This document shows positions 15,395 through 23,642 of a stretch of DNA of 42,119 nt, one piece after another. Made by a program: the position numbers and the translations under genes. The notes beneath the pieces were generated by a model. The model ran no database searches. It was not told the DNA's origin and was given only the letters and a program-made list of their open reading frames with translations. Positions within the stretch are counted from its first letter, which is position 1, and the number at the start of each line of letters is the position of its first letter. The DNA lies in contig CAYRAV010000026.1 in the NCBI GenBank assembly GCA_964422365.1, positions 1-42,119 of the forward strand, read 5' to 3'. This stretch comes from CAYRAV01 sp964422365. Lineage in GTDB: Bacteria > Bacillota > Clostridia > Lachnospirales > Lachnospiraceae.

Positions 15395-16267
15395 TTACAC
15401 TCCTTCCCCTGCTGGAAAATAATATAGATATAAGTCCTCTAAAGTAGCTTCACATGGAACAGCCATCTCATTCGGCTTATAATCTGAAACAATACGAAGT
15501 ACCACCTGTGTGCCCTCATGCCTTAAATTGGCAACTGTTGATTTTGCCTGCCAGCTTTTAGCTTCTGCTGAAGGTACTGCCAGTTCCCATACCTTTCCGT
15601 CTGCCTTCTGAATTAACTCTGGGACAGTACCCTGTAATACAAATTTCCCGCTTTTCATAAGCAGGACTTTATCTGCTATTGCCTCTATGTCAGACACAAT
15701 ATGTGTAGATAAAATAACAATTTTATCTCCAGCATAATCAGAAAGCAGATTACGAAACCGTACCCGTTCCTTTGGGTCCAATCCGGCCGTCGGCTCATCT
15801 AAAATCAAAATATCCGGATGATTCAATAGCGCCTGTGCGATTCCTACTCTCTGTTTCATACCGCCGGAAAAAGTTTTTACTTTCTTATCAGCCACATGGC
15901 TTAAACCTACTTCCTCCAATAATTCTCCCGCCCGTTTCTTGGCAATTTCTCTTGGTATTCCCTTGAGGGCAGAAACATACATTAAAAATTCCATCGCTGT
16001 ATAATTGGGATAATATCCGAAATCCTGCGGAAGATACCCTAACACATTTCTATAATCTGCCCCCATTGAGATCACATCTTTTCCATCCAGAAACACCTCT
16101 CCGGAGGTTGATTCCAAAATGGCACACAGCATCCGCATCAGTGTTGTCTTTCCTGCACCATTCGCTCCCAATAGACCATATACCCCCGGTTCTAAGATTG
16201 CACTGACCTGGTCCACAGCTATTTTACTGCCATAATGTTTTGTCAGTCGATCAATTGATAATTCCAT
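15395..16267 (-). CDS. ABC transporter ATP-binding protein
   Basis: A 290-residue ATPase with Walker A GANGAGKTTL, Q-loop LGYLPQDFGYYP, signature FSGGMKQRVGIAQALL, Walker B ILILDEPTAGLDP and switch STHIVSD, all in order. The C-terminal 75 residues are the usual accessory tail of ABC-2 exporter ATPases. It overlaps the upstream membrane-protein gene by 17 bases and is followed at once by the permease gene, so the three are translated from one message. Confidence 0.93.
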   Translation of the reverse strand: MELSIDRLTKHYGSKIAVDQVSAILEPGVYGLLGANGAGKTTLMRMLCAILESTSGEVFLDGKDVISMGADYRNVLGYLPQDFGYYPNYTAMEFLMYVSALKGIPREIAKKRAGELLEEVGLSHVADKKVKTFSGGMKQRVGIAQALLNHPDILILDEPTAGLDPKERVRFRNLLSDYAGDKIVILSTHIVSDIEAIADKVLLMKSGKFVLQGTVPELIQKADGKVWELAVPSAEAKSWQAKSTVANLRHEGTQVVLRIVSDYKPNEMAVPCEATLEDLYLYYFPAGEGV

Positions 16268-17054
16268 ACATTTTTCCTGCCTTTCCCATTGTTATGATAA
16301 AATAAATTTCCTTTATAAAAAACGCTGCAAAAAATAAAAAAGCAACGATCCATAAACCAAAAGCGGATGTTTCATACAGCCACGGCATAATTCTTGCCAG
16401 CATGCCCCAGCACACACAAGAACTAAGCATTATGATCGTACATATCTGTATGTTTTCCCGCCTGCTCATTCGAATCAGGTGCAGCATACTGACCATACAT
16501 ACTAAATAAGGAACAAGGCAGTATAAAATGATCTGTCCGATTTCCCTGCAAGAATTTTGTAGATATACCTCAAAAGAAATAAGAACTGTTATACATACAA
16601 GATTTGCAGCTCCAACCAAAATCAGCTTTGCCAATACAATCTGTGAGCCGGAAGTTCTTGTGACAGCTTCAATCTCACTCATTCCATAATACTGACTTTT
16701 GAACATAACCGGCATGACAGCCAATACAAACAGCGGCATAAAGACTGGAATATATATTGGAATATCCGCTACTGTAGAAATTGCCAGACATATAATAAGT
16801 AATGTAACTGCCTGTAATCCAAAAATAGGTATCCCCTCAAAACGAAAAATATCTGTCAGATACTGGATAAAACCTATCTGTCGTTCTTTTTTTGCTAATT
16901 TCTGTTCCCGCATAATTTCAGTACATAATTTTACAGTTTCTTCCAACTTAGCATCGCTAAGTTTCTTAATATTTTTTTTGTTATGCTCTTTTTCAAGTTC
17001 TGCCTCTTGCTGTAAATACTGCCTTAAATACTTTTTTAATTCTTTATCGCTCAT
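16251..17054 (-). CDS. Membrane protein of the exporter operon
   Basis: A 267-residue protein. Residues 1-65 are highly charged and likely coiled-coil in the cytoplasm (YLQQEAELEKEHNKKNIKKL). Six hydrophobic segments follow (IFGLQAVTLLIICLAI, IPVFMPLFVLAVMPVMF, IVLAKLILVGAANLVCITVL, and three more). It overlaps the sigma-factor gene by 11 bases and the ATPase gene by 17. The position between a sigma factor and an exporter makes it either an anti-sigma factor or a second permease subunit; the sequence does not decide. Confidence 0.65.
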   Translation of the reverse strand: MSDKELKKYLRQYLQQEAELEKEHNKKNIKKLSDAKLEETVKLCTEIMREQKLAKKERQIGFIQYLTDIFRFEGIPIFGLQAVTLLIICLAISTVADIPIYIPVFMPLFVLAVMPVMFKSQYYGMSEIEAVTRTSGSQIVLAKLILVGAANLVCITVLISFEVYLQNSCREIGQIILYCLVPYLVCMVSMLHLIRMSRRENIQICTIIMLSSCVCWGMLARIMPWLYETSAFGLWIVAFLFFAAFFIKEIYFIITMGKAGKMYGIIN

Positions 17055-17595
17055 TTTCCTGCTCCTTTCTCATGATTTTCAAAGCATTTCTAACTCTGCT
17101 TTGCGCTGTCCGCATATTGCATCCCATTACTTTTGCAATCTCCCTAAATTCAAGCTGCTCTCCAAACCTCAAAATAACAGCTTCTCTTTGCTCCGGTGAT
17201 AAAGTATTTAAAAGATAATTTATTTCTGATTTATCCTCTATCCGACGCATCTCATCACATTCATATCTGAGTTGTTCTTCATTTTCCAATGAGTAAACTT
17301 TCATCTTCCGGTTTTCATCAATGCATATATGACTTGCGATTGTATATAAATATGCCTTAAATTTCCTTTTCCCTTTATATCCTGACAAATTCCTAAACAA
17401 TTTCAAAAAAGTTTCCTGTGTCAAATCTTCTGCTTTCTCTAGATTGAAACACTGTCTTTTACAATAACGTAGGATGGATGTATAATAGCGTTTTATCAAT
17501 TCTTCAGCCGCTTTTTCATCACCGAGCTTTATCTGTTCTATCAATTCATCATCGGAATGTACTTCTTCCATGGAATCTTTTTTCCCATTTTTCAC
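17044..17595 (-). CDS. ECF-type RNA polymerase sigma factor
   Basis: A 183-residue sigma factor. Region 2 is clear (DLTQETFLKLFRNLSGYKGK, KFKAYLYTIASHICID) and so is region 4 (LSPEQREAVILRFGEQLEFR, IAKVMGCNMRTAQSRVRNAL). The start is taken as GTG 17595, with GGAG ten bases upstream; an internal ATG eight codons later is possible. It opens the operon with the membrane protein and ABC exporter. ECF factors are usually held by a membrane anti-sigma factor, and the next gene is a candidate. Confidence 0.88.
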   Translation of the reverse strand: MKNGKKDSMEEVHSDDELIEQIKLGDEKAAEELIKRYYTSILRYCKRQCFNLEKAEDLTQETFLKLFRNLSGYKGKRKFKAYLYTIASHICIDENRKMKVYSLENEEQLRYECDEMRRIEDKSEINYLLNTLSPEQREAVILRFGEQLEFREIAKVMGCNMRTAQSRVRNALKIMRKEQENER

Positions 17596-17697
17596 ACACT
17601 ATCCACTCCTCTCCTTGAAATATCGTATATATATAATAACGAATCATTTCCCTCATATGATCAAAACTTTATTAAAATTTTTTATTGTCTGTATAAT

Positions 17698-17743
17698 GGG
17701 GTTAAAACCCTCACCTTTTAGGCGAAACCTTTAGGTCAACCCC
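17698..17743. repeat. Left-end hairpin of an IS200/IS605-like remnant
   Basis: GGGGTT / AACCCC enclose smaller pairing between CCTTTTAGG-type arms. Imperfect palindromes near the ends are the recognition sites of HUH transposases in this family. It lies 100 bases before the transposase fragment. Confidence 0.5.
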
Positions 17744-17749
17744 ATATCT

Positions 17750-17794
17750 TCAAGTTTAGAAAAAGAGAAAAACAGAGATACTAAACTTGAGGTG
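17750..17794 (+). promoter_or_regulatory. Hairpin next to the ribosome site of the transposase fragment
   Basis: The perfect 10-base arms TCAAGTTTAG (17750-17759) and CTAAACTTGA (17781-17790) end inside the GAGGTG ribosome site of the ATG at 17801. In IS200 a 5' stem-loop masks the tnpA ribosome site; this looks like the same device. Confidence 0.6.
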
Positions 17795-17800
17795 AAAAAA

Positions 17801-18025
17801 ATGAAACCAGCAAGCAAATTGGTTCAATATATCAAGGAAAGTATTTCTAGAAAGCTGCAAATGGAGTATAAAGAATTAAATAAGCAATTCTGGGGAAAGC
17901 ATTTGTGGGCAAGAGGATACTTTGTAGCGAGCAGTGGAAATGTAACAGATGAAATCATCAAAGAGTATATTCAAAACCAAGATTTACAAGAGAGAAACAA
18001 AACAGATAACTTTGAGATAGGATAA
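17801..18025 (+). pseudogene. tnpA: IS200/IS605 TnpA, N-terminally truncated
   Basis: A 74-residue frame whose last 50 residues (LNKQFWGKHLWARGYFVASS, GNVTDEIIKEYIQNQDL) are the C-terminal part of IS200/IS605 TnpA, including the region of the catalytic Tyr (RGYFVAS..). The family is about 130-150 residues; the N-terminal half with the HUH histidines is missing, although the ribosome site and hairpin remain in place. Loss of the HUH pair rules out activity. Downstream bases 18060-18190 contain further hairpin sequence (CTTTCGGCGAAAG) that may be the right end. Confidence 0.75.
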
Positions 18026-18282
18026 AAGAAAAGTGTAAAAGAAAAGTGTAAAAGAATAAAGTGGAACATGAACAACTTTAGGCTGCTTTAGCCGGTAGTG
18101 GGTTACTGTTCACACTTACGGTGCAAACAATAACGGAATCCAGCCTATCATAATTCGCTTTCGGCGAAAGGCTGCCAATTTTGCATTATTTGCAATTTGG
18201 ACAGTCTTAATTTTTTATCAGAATCTGTCAAAATCTTCCTGCGTTTCCAGTTTCTTATACCCCTACAATCATTTTTCTTGCT

Positions 18283-19093
18283 TCACACTGAAACCTCTTG
18301 CTGTTCTTCTTCCATCTTCCTAAAAAATCCTGTCGCAGACAAACCAATAACACATACTATTATTCCTGTCGGTATTAAACATAAATAAATCATATTGCTA
18401 AACCTATCGAACAAAAAACCATATATTATTTGCCCTATGGGCTGAACGCATAATGTAATCGTAGATATATAAGCCATCACTTTTCCGATTAAATGATTGG
18501 GTGTCCTTTGCTGTATAAGGGAAACCGCAAAAATAGAAAAAATACTAATTACAATCTGCATACCGCAAAAAGAAACAATAGTGATAAGATATTTTATAAC
18601 GGGATTAGACGGACATAGGAAAACAATTCCTGCCGGAATAATAAAAACTCCTATAGAAGCAAGCAGGACAGATAATCTATGTATTTTCAATTTTTCTGTA
18701 AGAAACCCTGCCGCAACACTTCCTAAAATCGTGTCAATTGCTAATGTACTTTCTGCCACCCCATAATATTGTGCATTTAATCCAAGAACAGTTCGCACAA
18801 TAAAAGGCAATCCAACTATGATAATACCCATTACAAAAAATCTTGAAATTGCAGTTAAGAGCAACATTTTTGCAATGTTTGTCTGCCCTGTCTGCAAGAA
18901 TGCCGCCTAATGGTGAAAGAACAATAGTCGGGATTGTGGCAACAGACAATATTCCTGCAAATATAGCAGCTGAACCAGTTACTTCCAGTACATACATAGA
19001 CAATGCCAGCTTCAATATGAAATTTCCAAACAATGATGTTAACTGTCCTAAGATAAGAAGCATAAAATTCTTTGTAAACAATTTTTGTGTCAT
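18283..19093 (-). pseudogene. MFS efflux transporter with out-of-frame internal deletion
   Basis: The first 75 residues are a normal MFS N-terminus (LLILGQLTSLFGNFILKLAL, SPLGGILADRADK, with the loop 2-3 motif). At GCAGACAGGGCAGACAAAC the frame changes and the C-terminal six-span half follows (TNIAKMLLLTAISRFFVMGI... FFRKMEEEQQ). A full protein would be about 410 residues; only about 275 are coded. Spans 3-6 are gone and the reading frame is lost. The repeated GCAGACA at the joint suggests slippage or short-repeat recombination. Its start overlaps the tetR stop by four bases. Confidence 0.85.
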
Positions 19094-19749
19094 AGCTCAT
19101 TTCCTCCTTTTTCTGAAATATCAGAGATAAATTTTTCCGTAAATGATACAGCTTCATCATCGAAAATCGGCAGTCCCATATGGTCTAATACATCCATTAC
19201 GCAACTGTACTTATGATGTAACTCTTTCTCCGTTGCCGGAAATACTGTTGGCATCAACCAGAAGTTTATGAGTGGCAGAAGCTCGGAAAGCTCTTTTGTA
19301 TATTCTGTTTTGATAGAACCATCATTTTTCCCTTCCTCCAACAATTCCAACCATAAAGGAGTCAATACACGTCTGTTTTCTTCTACTGCTGTGGCTAAAA
19401 TATGCGGGTCCTTCAGGAGTGAGATTGCCTGCATATTTAGACGATTGCGTTCTTCATTGGATTGATTCAGTACAAGCAGCAACCTAATCTTTTGTAATCC
19501 GTTCAAATCATTACGTTCTTTAATTGCATCAAAAGGATTATTTTCAAAAAAAATCTGATTTCCCAATGCGTACATAACATCTTCCTTACTTTGAAAACAA
19601 CGGTAAAACATTCCTTTCGCTCCGCCTACCATCTCCATAATATTGGAAATCGAAGTTTCCTCGTATCCTTTAGAAATAAATAGGTTCTGTGCAGCATTTA
19701 AAATTTCTTTTCTCCATTCATCTGGTGCTTTTTTAACAGGTCTAGCCAA
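19090..19749 (-). CDS. TetR/AcrR-family regulator
   Basis: A 219-residue regulator. The N-terminal HTH (ILNAAQNLFISKGYEETSIS, NIMEMVGGAKGMFYRCFQSK) is typical, followed by a helical ligand-binding domain. The stop overlaps the start of the MFS gene (ATGA), so repressor and pump formed one operon. A 31-base perfect-arm palindrome lies 22 bases upstream of its start, so it very likely represses itself. With the pump broken, it now controls nothing useful nearby. Confidence 0.88.
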   Translation of the reverse strand: MARPVKKAPDEWRKEILNAAQNLFISKGYEETSISNIMEMVGGAKGMFYRCFQSKEDVMYALGNQIFFENNPFDAIKERNDLNGLQKIRLLLVLNQSNEERNRLNMQAISLLKDPHILATAVEENRRVLTPLWLELLEEGKNDGSIKTEYTKELSELLPLINFWLMPTVFPATEKELHHKYSCVMDVLDHMGLPIFDDEAVSFTEKFISDISEKGGNEL

Positions 19750-19771
19750 TTTTTAGTGTACCTCCTTTGTT

Positions 19772-19802
19772 AATAGTTATTGACTTGCAGTCAATAACTA
19801 TT
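19772..19802. promoter_or_regulatory. TetR operator palindrome
   Basis: AATAGTTATTGACT and AGTCAATAACTATT are perfect 14-base inverted arms around TGC. TTGACT within the palindrome could serve as a -35 box facing away from tetR. Size and place fit a TetR-family operator. Confidence 0.8.
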
Positions 19803-19844
19803 TTATCATTATTCCATAATTTTTGCAATAACTACAGATTGCGA

Positions 19845-20018
19845 AATAGGACAAACGCATGAGTAAATAAACTGTGAACATTCTGTAAACAAATATCAAA
19901 TTGAATGTTTTCTGAGGCGTTTTTGGAAGACAAAACTATAAAAATCAAAATGACATGCAAAAAAACGCTCACAGAAGTGATTTGTTTACAAATTGTTCAT
20001 TCATGTGTTTGTCCTGTT
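19845..20018. repeat. Long imperfect inverted repeat
   Basis: The left arm (19845-19926, starting AATAGGACAAACGCATGAG) and the right arm (19956-20018, ending TCATGTGTTTGTCCTGTT) pair over most of their length, sharing TGTAAACAAAT and a GCGTTTTT block, with some insertion in the left arm. It looks like two facing element ends, MITE-like. It abuts the group II intron fragment. Confidence 0.55.
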
Positions 20019-20231
20019 GGAATACTAGTGGTACTTGACAGAACGATTCAGCAAGCCATAGCACAGCCGATATCAGATATTTACAAGGTAGCCAATTCCA
20101 GACTTGGGCGGTACAGAAGAAGTGGTATGACTGTTGCAAGCTTTATTATCAGCAAAGAGTTGTTTGAGACAAAGATAAAGGACTCAGCAGATTGGCTAAA
20201 TCCATTCTCCAACCTGCTAATATCTGCCTAA
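20019..20231 (+). pseudogene. Group II intron reverse transcriptase scrap
   Basis: GILVVLDRTIQQAIAQPISD is the hallmark segment of group II intron-encoded reverse transcriptases (usually GIPTVLDRVIQQAIAQ). It is followed without a break by VANSRLGRYRRSGMTVASFI, which reads like the C-terminal end of such a protein, so most of the protein is deleted. The first match is strong; the second is from memory and less sure. No intron RNA domain V/VI was identified. Confidence 0.6.
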
Positions 20232-20239
20232 TTAATTCC

Positions 20240-20525
20240 TGTACATTCTGCAATTTCTTTCCGTTCCATATTATGTAAAGATCTTGTCTCTACAACTTCT
20301 CTAATCACATCAAGTTCAAGCTGGATGCCTTCATACTTTTGGTATTTTTCAGATGTAAACTACATATTTTGCAAAATAAGGCAAAACAGAGCAATTCAAT
20401 GTTATGCGTAGTAGTAAAATCGTAGTAAAAATTTTAGTGTTTTACTACCAAGCTATAGAGTGCATTTTCTCTTTATAGAGGGTGTAGCCTCAAACCGAGG
20501 GTGTGAAAATAAGGGGCAACTCTTA
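20240..20525. other. Non-coding stretch with possible minus-strand remnant
   Basis: A short minus-strand frame (YQKYEGIQLELDVIREVVET, then RSLHNMERKEIAECTGI) over 20235-20350 looks protein-like, perhaps the end of an HTH protein, but has no start. The rest, with two GAGGGTGT words near 20480-20510, shows no gene. Confidence 0.35.
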
Positions 20526-20550
20526 ACAAAAGGGTGTGCAGAGCACACCC
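20526..20550 (-). terminator. Terminator of the radical SAM gene
   Basis: GGGTGTGC / GCACACCC with a three-base loop, followed on the minus strand by TTTTGTT. It lies 32 bases after the radical SAM stop. Confidence 0.8.
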
Positions 20551-20581
20551 TCATATTGGTATCCTGATAGAGTTTTAATTT

Positions 20582-21334
20582 TTATGGTCTATACTCATTA
20601 AGAATATCAGTTATATTTTTCTGATATATATTACCATTTAGCACATCACCATTAGGCGAAAAGCTAATTGTTTGGATATCCATCGGATTTTCCTTATAAG
20701 GTATTGTATATTCCAAGTTTTCATCAAAGTATTCTTCCAAATATTTAATGGCATTTCCACTTGGAAAAATAACATTTCCTGATCCAATAGGCACTTCTAA
20801 ATAGTCAAATCCCTTAATGATGTTCCTTGTTTTTACATTATATGGATTATTATCATCCTCGCTGACTAACCATGCTGGATTTAACTTTATAGATATTCCT
20901 GTTTTCTTAACACATTCAGCAAAGTACTTAACTGGCTCTAAAGGTATTGTTTCTTGATGAAATGTATCAACTGACAAAAGAATCTTTTCTACTCCGCTTT
21001 TTGAAAGTGCTTCAACAACTTCCTTAATTCTTTTCTTGTCTTTTGTGAAAAATCCATTTGTTATTAAATCCCTTTTAGGTATTCCCATAGTTTTTGCAGT
21101 CTCATGTATTTTGCAAACAACTTTAGGATAAAGCAAAGGTTCTCCGCCAAATGTCATCAATGATTCAATTTTATAATTTTTACATACTTCGCAAATTGCA
21201 TTTGCCGCTATGTCTGCATCAATATGTTCAATACAGGAAAAATGTTCACCTTGTGAACAATGCTTACATTTTCCAGTACAAGCCATAGTAACAACAAACT
21301 CAATTCGATTTAAATTCTCCACATATTGATTCAT
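20582..21334 (-). CDS. Radical SAM protein
   Basis: A 250-residue enzyme with the 4Fe-4S motif CTGKCKHC (residues about 19-26) and the GGEP SAM-binding motif (MTFGGEPLLYP), followed by TIM-barrel strands (RDLITNGFF, KILLSVDTFHQE). The end FSPNGDVLNGNIYQKNITDI follows SPASM-related proteins but lacks the cysteines of an auxiliary cluster. The substrate is unknown; peptide modification is possible. It stands alone between a long leader hairpin and a terminator, so it is a single-gene transcript. No precursor peptide was found next to it. Confidence 0.85.
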   Translation of the reverse strand: MNQYVENLNRIEFVVTMACTGKCKHCSQGEHFSCIEHIDADIAANAICEVCKNYKIESLMTFGGEPLLYPKVVCKIHETAKTMGIPKRDLITNGFFTKDKKRIKEVVEALSKSGVEKILLSVDTFHQETIPLEPVKYFAECVKKTGISIKLNPAWLVSEDDNNPYNVKTRNIIKGFDYLEVPIGSGNVIFPSGNAIKYLEEYFDENLEYTIPYKENPMDIQTISFSPNGDVLNGNIYQKNITDILNEYRP

Positions 21335-21383
21335 AATAAACTACATTCCTTTCAAAGATTATTAATTAGTTTCTTTTTGAAAT

Positions 21384-21458
21384 GATGCAGTTCTGACAAC
21401 ATAAGCAATGCCTATAATTAACCTCGATACAATCTGTTGTCAGTATTAGAACTGCATC
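21384..21458 (-). promoter_or_regulatory. Long leader hairpin upstream of the radical SAM gene
   Basis: GATGCAGTTCT (21384-21394) pairs with AGAACTGCATC (21448-21458), and GACAAC with GTTGTC, a 17-pair stem with one six-base bulge (21442-21447) and a loop of 35 bases. It ends 49 bases before the start codon. It could be a regulatory RNA leader or a small inserted element. Confidence 0.5.
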
Positions 21459-21530
21459 GAGTAGTTAATTCGTTTTCTCACCTGTATTCTCCTCAAATCA
21501 TAATTTTTAGTCAATTTGGCAAACTGGAAT

Positions 21531-21728
21531 CTATCCTAATGTTTCTTTAAATATTATAGACAACACCTTTACAGGAATATCCTGCTTTGTACTTATCTGT
21601 AACATTCCTTTTGGGGTAATTTTATATTCAGCTAATTCAGTTTTATTCATCATTCCTTTCGCTTCGCTCAAGGCACCAACAAGGACAAGCATATTTAATA
21701 CCAGTTCTCCTATATAGCTCCATACCAT
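21531..21728 (-). CDS. Hypothetical short protein, possibly truncated
   Basis: A 65-residue frame (MVWSYIGELVLNMLVLVGAL.. YKITPKGMLQISTKQDIP). The frame stays open upstream of the ATG for about 20 codons without a better start (NNKADSKGFSAAEVT), so it may be the tail of a longer lost gene. The look is of a winged-helix end. No family assigned. Confidence 0.35.
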   Translation of the reverse strand: MVWSYIGELVLNMLVLVGALSEAKGMMNKTELAEYKITPKGMLQISTKQDIPVKVLSIIFKETLG

Positions 21729-22010
21729 CGTGACCTCTGCTGCACTGAAACCTTTTGAATCTGCTTTGTTATTTCCATAATTCTATCTGGCACTAATGTT
21801 TTTTTTGAACTATCGGCTTTTGCCAAATGTATAGGTTTTTGCCAAAAGGTTTTACTTACACCAAATTGTTTATACTTTTTGGCAAAAGAACCTAGAACAG
21901 AATATCTGCTCCTTTACATAAAAATAGAGCGCATAAATTTCTATACGCTCTGACACTGTGTTACTTATTTTGTTGTCATTGTGGTAATGGTTGTTTAAAC
22001 AAACTGAAAG

Positions 22011-22529
22011 TCACCTGTTTTTATAAACATATCGGACTTCTCGTAAGTCTTTTCCCCCTATATTATCTTCTAAAAAATCATCAGTCAGCATGAAACCGAA
22101 TTTTGTATAAAAATCCCTTGCTCTGATATTTTCTTCAAGCACCCATAAAAAAACGTTCTCATATCCCTGCCTTTTCAATTTCAAAAGAGCAGATTCCATA
22201 AGCAACTTTCCATAACCTTTTCCAATATAGTCCGGTAGTAGATATATAGAAATAATTTCAGCCCAACCCTGAAACTGCTCAAAACGTGACTTACAAAAAC
22301 TGCTCGTTCCAACAATTTTATCATTGTCAACACAAATCAATGTTTTCCGGTCTTGATTATCTATGTTTGATGCCCAACGCCCTCTTGGAATAGAATCCAA
22401 ATAACTTTGCGGTATTATATCCTTATATGCACATTTCCAACTTTCCTCATATATTTCACTTATTGCCATTCTATCATCAGTAGATGTAATATATCGAACT
22501 TCCATCTTGTTTTTCTCCGTAGATTCCAA
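22011..22529 (-). CDS. GNAT-family N-acetyltransferase
   Basis: A 172-residue acetyltransferase. The acetyl-CoA site is clear: IISIYLLPDYIGKGYGKLLM (motif A, Q/RxxGxG/A-like) with ALLKLKRQGYENVFLWVLEE and NIRARDFYTKFGFM for motif B. The substrate is unknown (protein N-terminus, polyamine or drug). It is a single gene, with the truncated conjugative gene lying upstream on the same strand. Confidence 0.85.
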   Translation of the reverse strand: MESTEKNKMEVRYITSTDDRMAISEIYEESWKCAYKDIIPQSYLDSIPRGRWASNIDNQDRKTLICVDNDKIVGTSSFCKSRFEQFQGWAEIISIYLLPDYIGKGYGKLLMESALLKLKRQGYENVFLWVLEENIRARDFYTKFGFMLTDDFLEDNIGGKDLREVRYVYKNR

Positions 22530-22583
22530 TTTATATCTCTAATAGAATACCACAATCCTGCTCATATTTCTATCGTATTTTCA

Positions 22584-22910
22584 TTAAATTTCTTCCTCCC
22601 TCCGCTTAGTTTTGTCCTTCTGTCGGCTCTCGTTCTGCTTTTTCTTCTTATTGGCTGCTCGCTGTTTTGCCTGTTCCAGTGCCTGTAATGCCTTTTCTAA
22701 ATCTTTGCTGACTATCCTCGGTTTGTGGTAGCTGACGTATGATTTCGAAAAGGAATAGGTTTTAGATACTTCGTCCTGCCTTGTAAGGCTGTATGTGTCG
22801 GGAAAGTCGGCAACAAGTGTGTCAAGTTTTCTCATAACCGCCTTATCCCTTGTGTAGAGGGTGACTGTCTGTTCCCCTGCATTGCAATTGACAATCGTTT
22901 CCTGCTCATA
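22584..22910 (-). pseudogene. 3' part of a conjugative-element gene
   Basis: The open frame from after a TGA at 22911 reads YEQETIVNCNAGEQTVTLYT, RDKAVMRKLDTLVADFPDTY and on to a lysine-rich coil tail (ALEQAKQRAANKKKKQNESR). I know this stretch from short conserved proteins of Tn916/CTn-like elements of gut bacteria, where the N-terminal half precedes it; here the 5' end is missing. ATG 22835 could restart an 83-residue product. Function unknown. Confidence 0.55.
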
Positions 22911-22947
22911 TCAGCATGAATTATGGTATGCCCTTTGGTACAGCCCG

Positions 22948-23475
22948 TTATTGCAATTCCTCTTTAAGCGTAGCAATCCATTGTTCGATTGCCTGTACCA
23001 AAAGAAACTGCTGGTGTAAAACAGCCATGCCCGTAGCAGGAATATCTGGGGCATTTTCTTTCAATGCTATATTTTCTTCCAGATAAGTTTTCAGCCCATT
23101 CATATTGCTCTCAATGTTATCTAAACATTCTTTCTGGCTTTTCTTTGACATACTTTCTAAATTCACGATAACAGCATTAAAATCTAAAAATATGCTGATT
23201 GGCTTGCAGGATATTTCAAGCATCAGCTTTTCAAATTCTTCTTTTCCTGCATCTGTCAAGGTATATACTGCCTTTTCGGGCATTTTTCCGTCTTTTTCTA
23301 TATGGCTTGAAATGAGCCCCTTTTCTTCTAACTGAAGCACTTTTTTATAAATAGATGGTGTGCTGATTTTTACCCATTTTGAGATGTTTCGGTATTCCAC
23401 CAGTTTTTGGATATCATATGCACTCAAAGATTCCTTTTTCAACATCCCCAATACAATTAAATCAATGGTCGCCAT
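22948..23475 (-). CDS. PadR-family regulator of the MATE pump
   Basis: A 175-residue repressor. It has the PadR winged helix (IDLIVLGMLKKESLSAYDIQ, KISTPSIYKKVLQLEEKGLI) and the C-terminal dimer helices. It is divergent from the MATE pump gene, with 167 bases between, holding two near-identical 17-base palindromes. This is the classic layout of a drug-responsive PadR repressor and its pump. GGAGGAAA precedes the start. Confidence 0.88.
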   Translation of the reverse strand: MATIDLIVLGMLKKESLSAYDIQKLVEYRNISKWVKISTPSIYKKVLQLEEKGLISSHIEKDGKMPEKAVYTLTDAGKEEFEKLMLEISCKPISIFLDFNAVIVNLESMSKKSQKECLDNIESNMNGLKTYLEENIALKENAPDIPATGMAVLHQQFLLVQAIEQWIATLKEELQ

Positions 23476-23539
23476 TCAAATTTCCTCCTTTTCTATACAA
23501 AGAACCTGCCACTGGCAGCTTCTTCTGCATACTATGGTA

Positions 23540-23602
23540 TTGACAATTACTATAAATTATAGTATTATAATCTCTGCGTGGCAACTACTATACTTTATAG
23601 TA
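23540..23602 (+). promoter_or_regulatory. MATE promoter with two PadR operators
   Basis: TTGACA (23540-23545), 17 bases, TATTAT (23563-23568). The palindrome TACTATAAATTATAGTA (23548-23564) fills the spacer, and a close copy TACTATACTTTATAGTA lies at 23586-23602. Binding by the divergent PadR protein would block both directions. Confidence 0.8.
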
Positions 23603-23642
23603 CTATACAATAAACTATATGTCGGGTGAAAGGAGAATCACA

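Noticed and set aside
16699..17199. A 166-codon plus-strand open frame opposite the sigma-factor and membrane-protein genes
   Set aside because: It lies antisense to two well-supported genes in one operon. It has no ribosome site, and its composition is that of a mirrored frame.
21361..21470. Cysteine-rich frame (NYRHCLCCQNCIIS) in the leader of the radical SAM gene, a possible peptide precursor
   Set aside because: No ATG, GTG or TTG with a ribosome site lies in this frame before the cysteines, and the sequence is dictated by the inverted repeat. Kept only as a hairpin.
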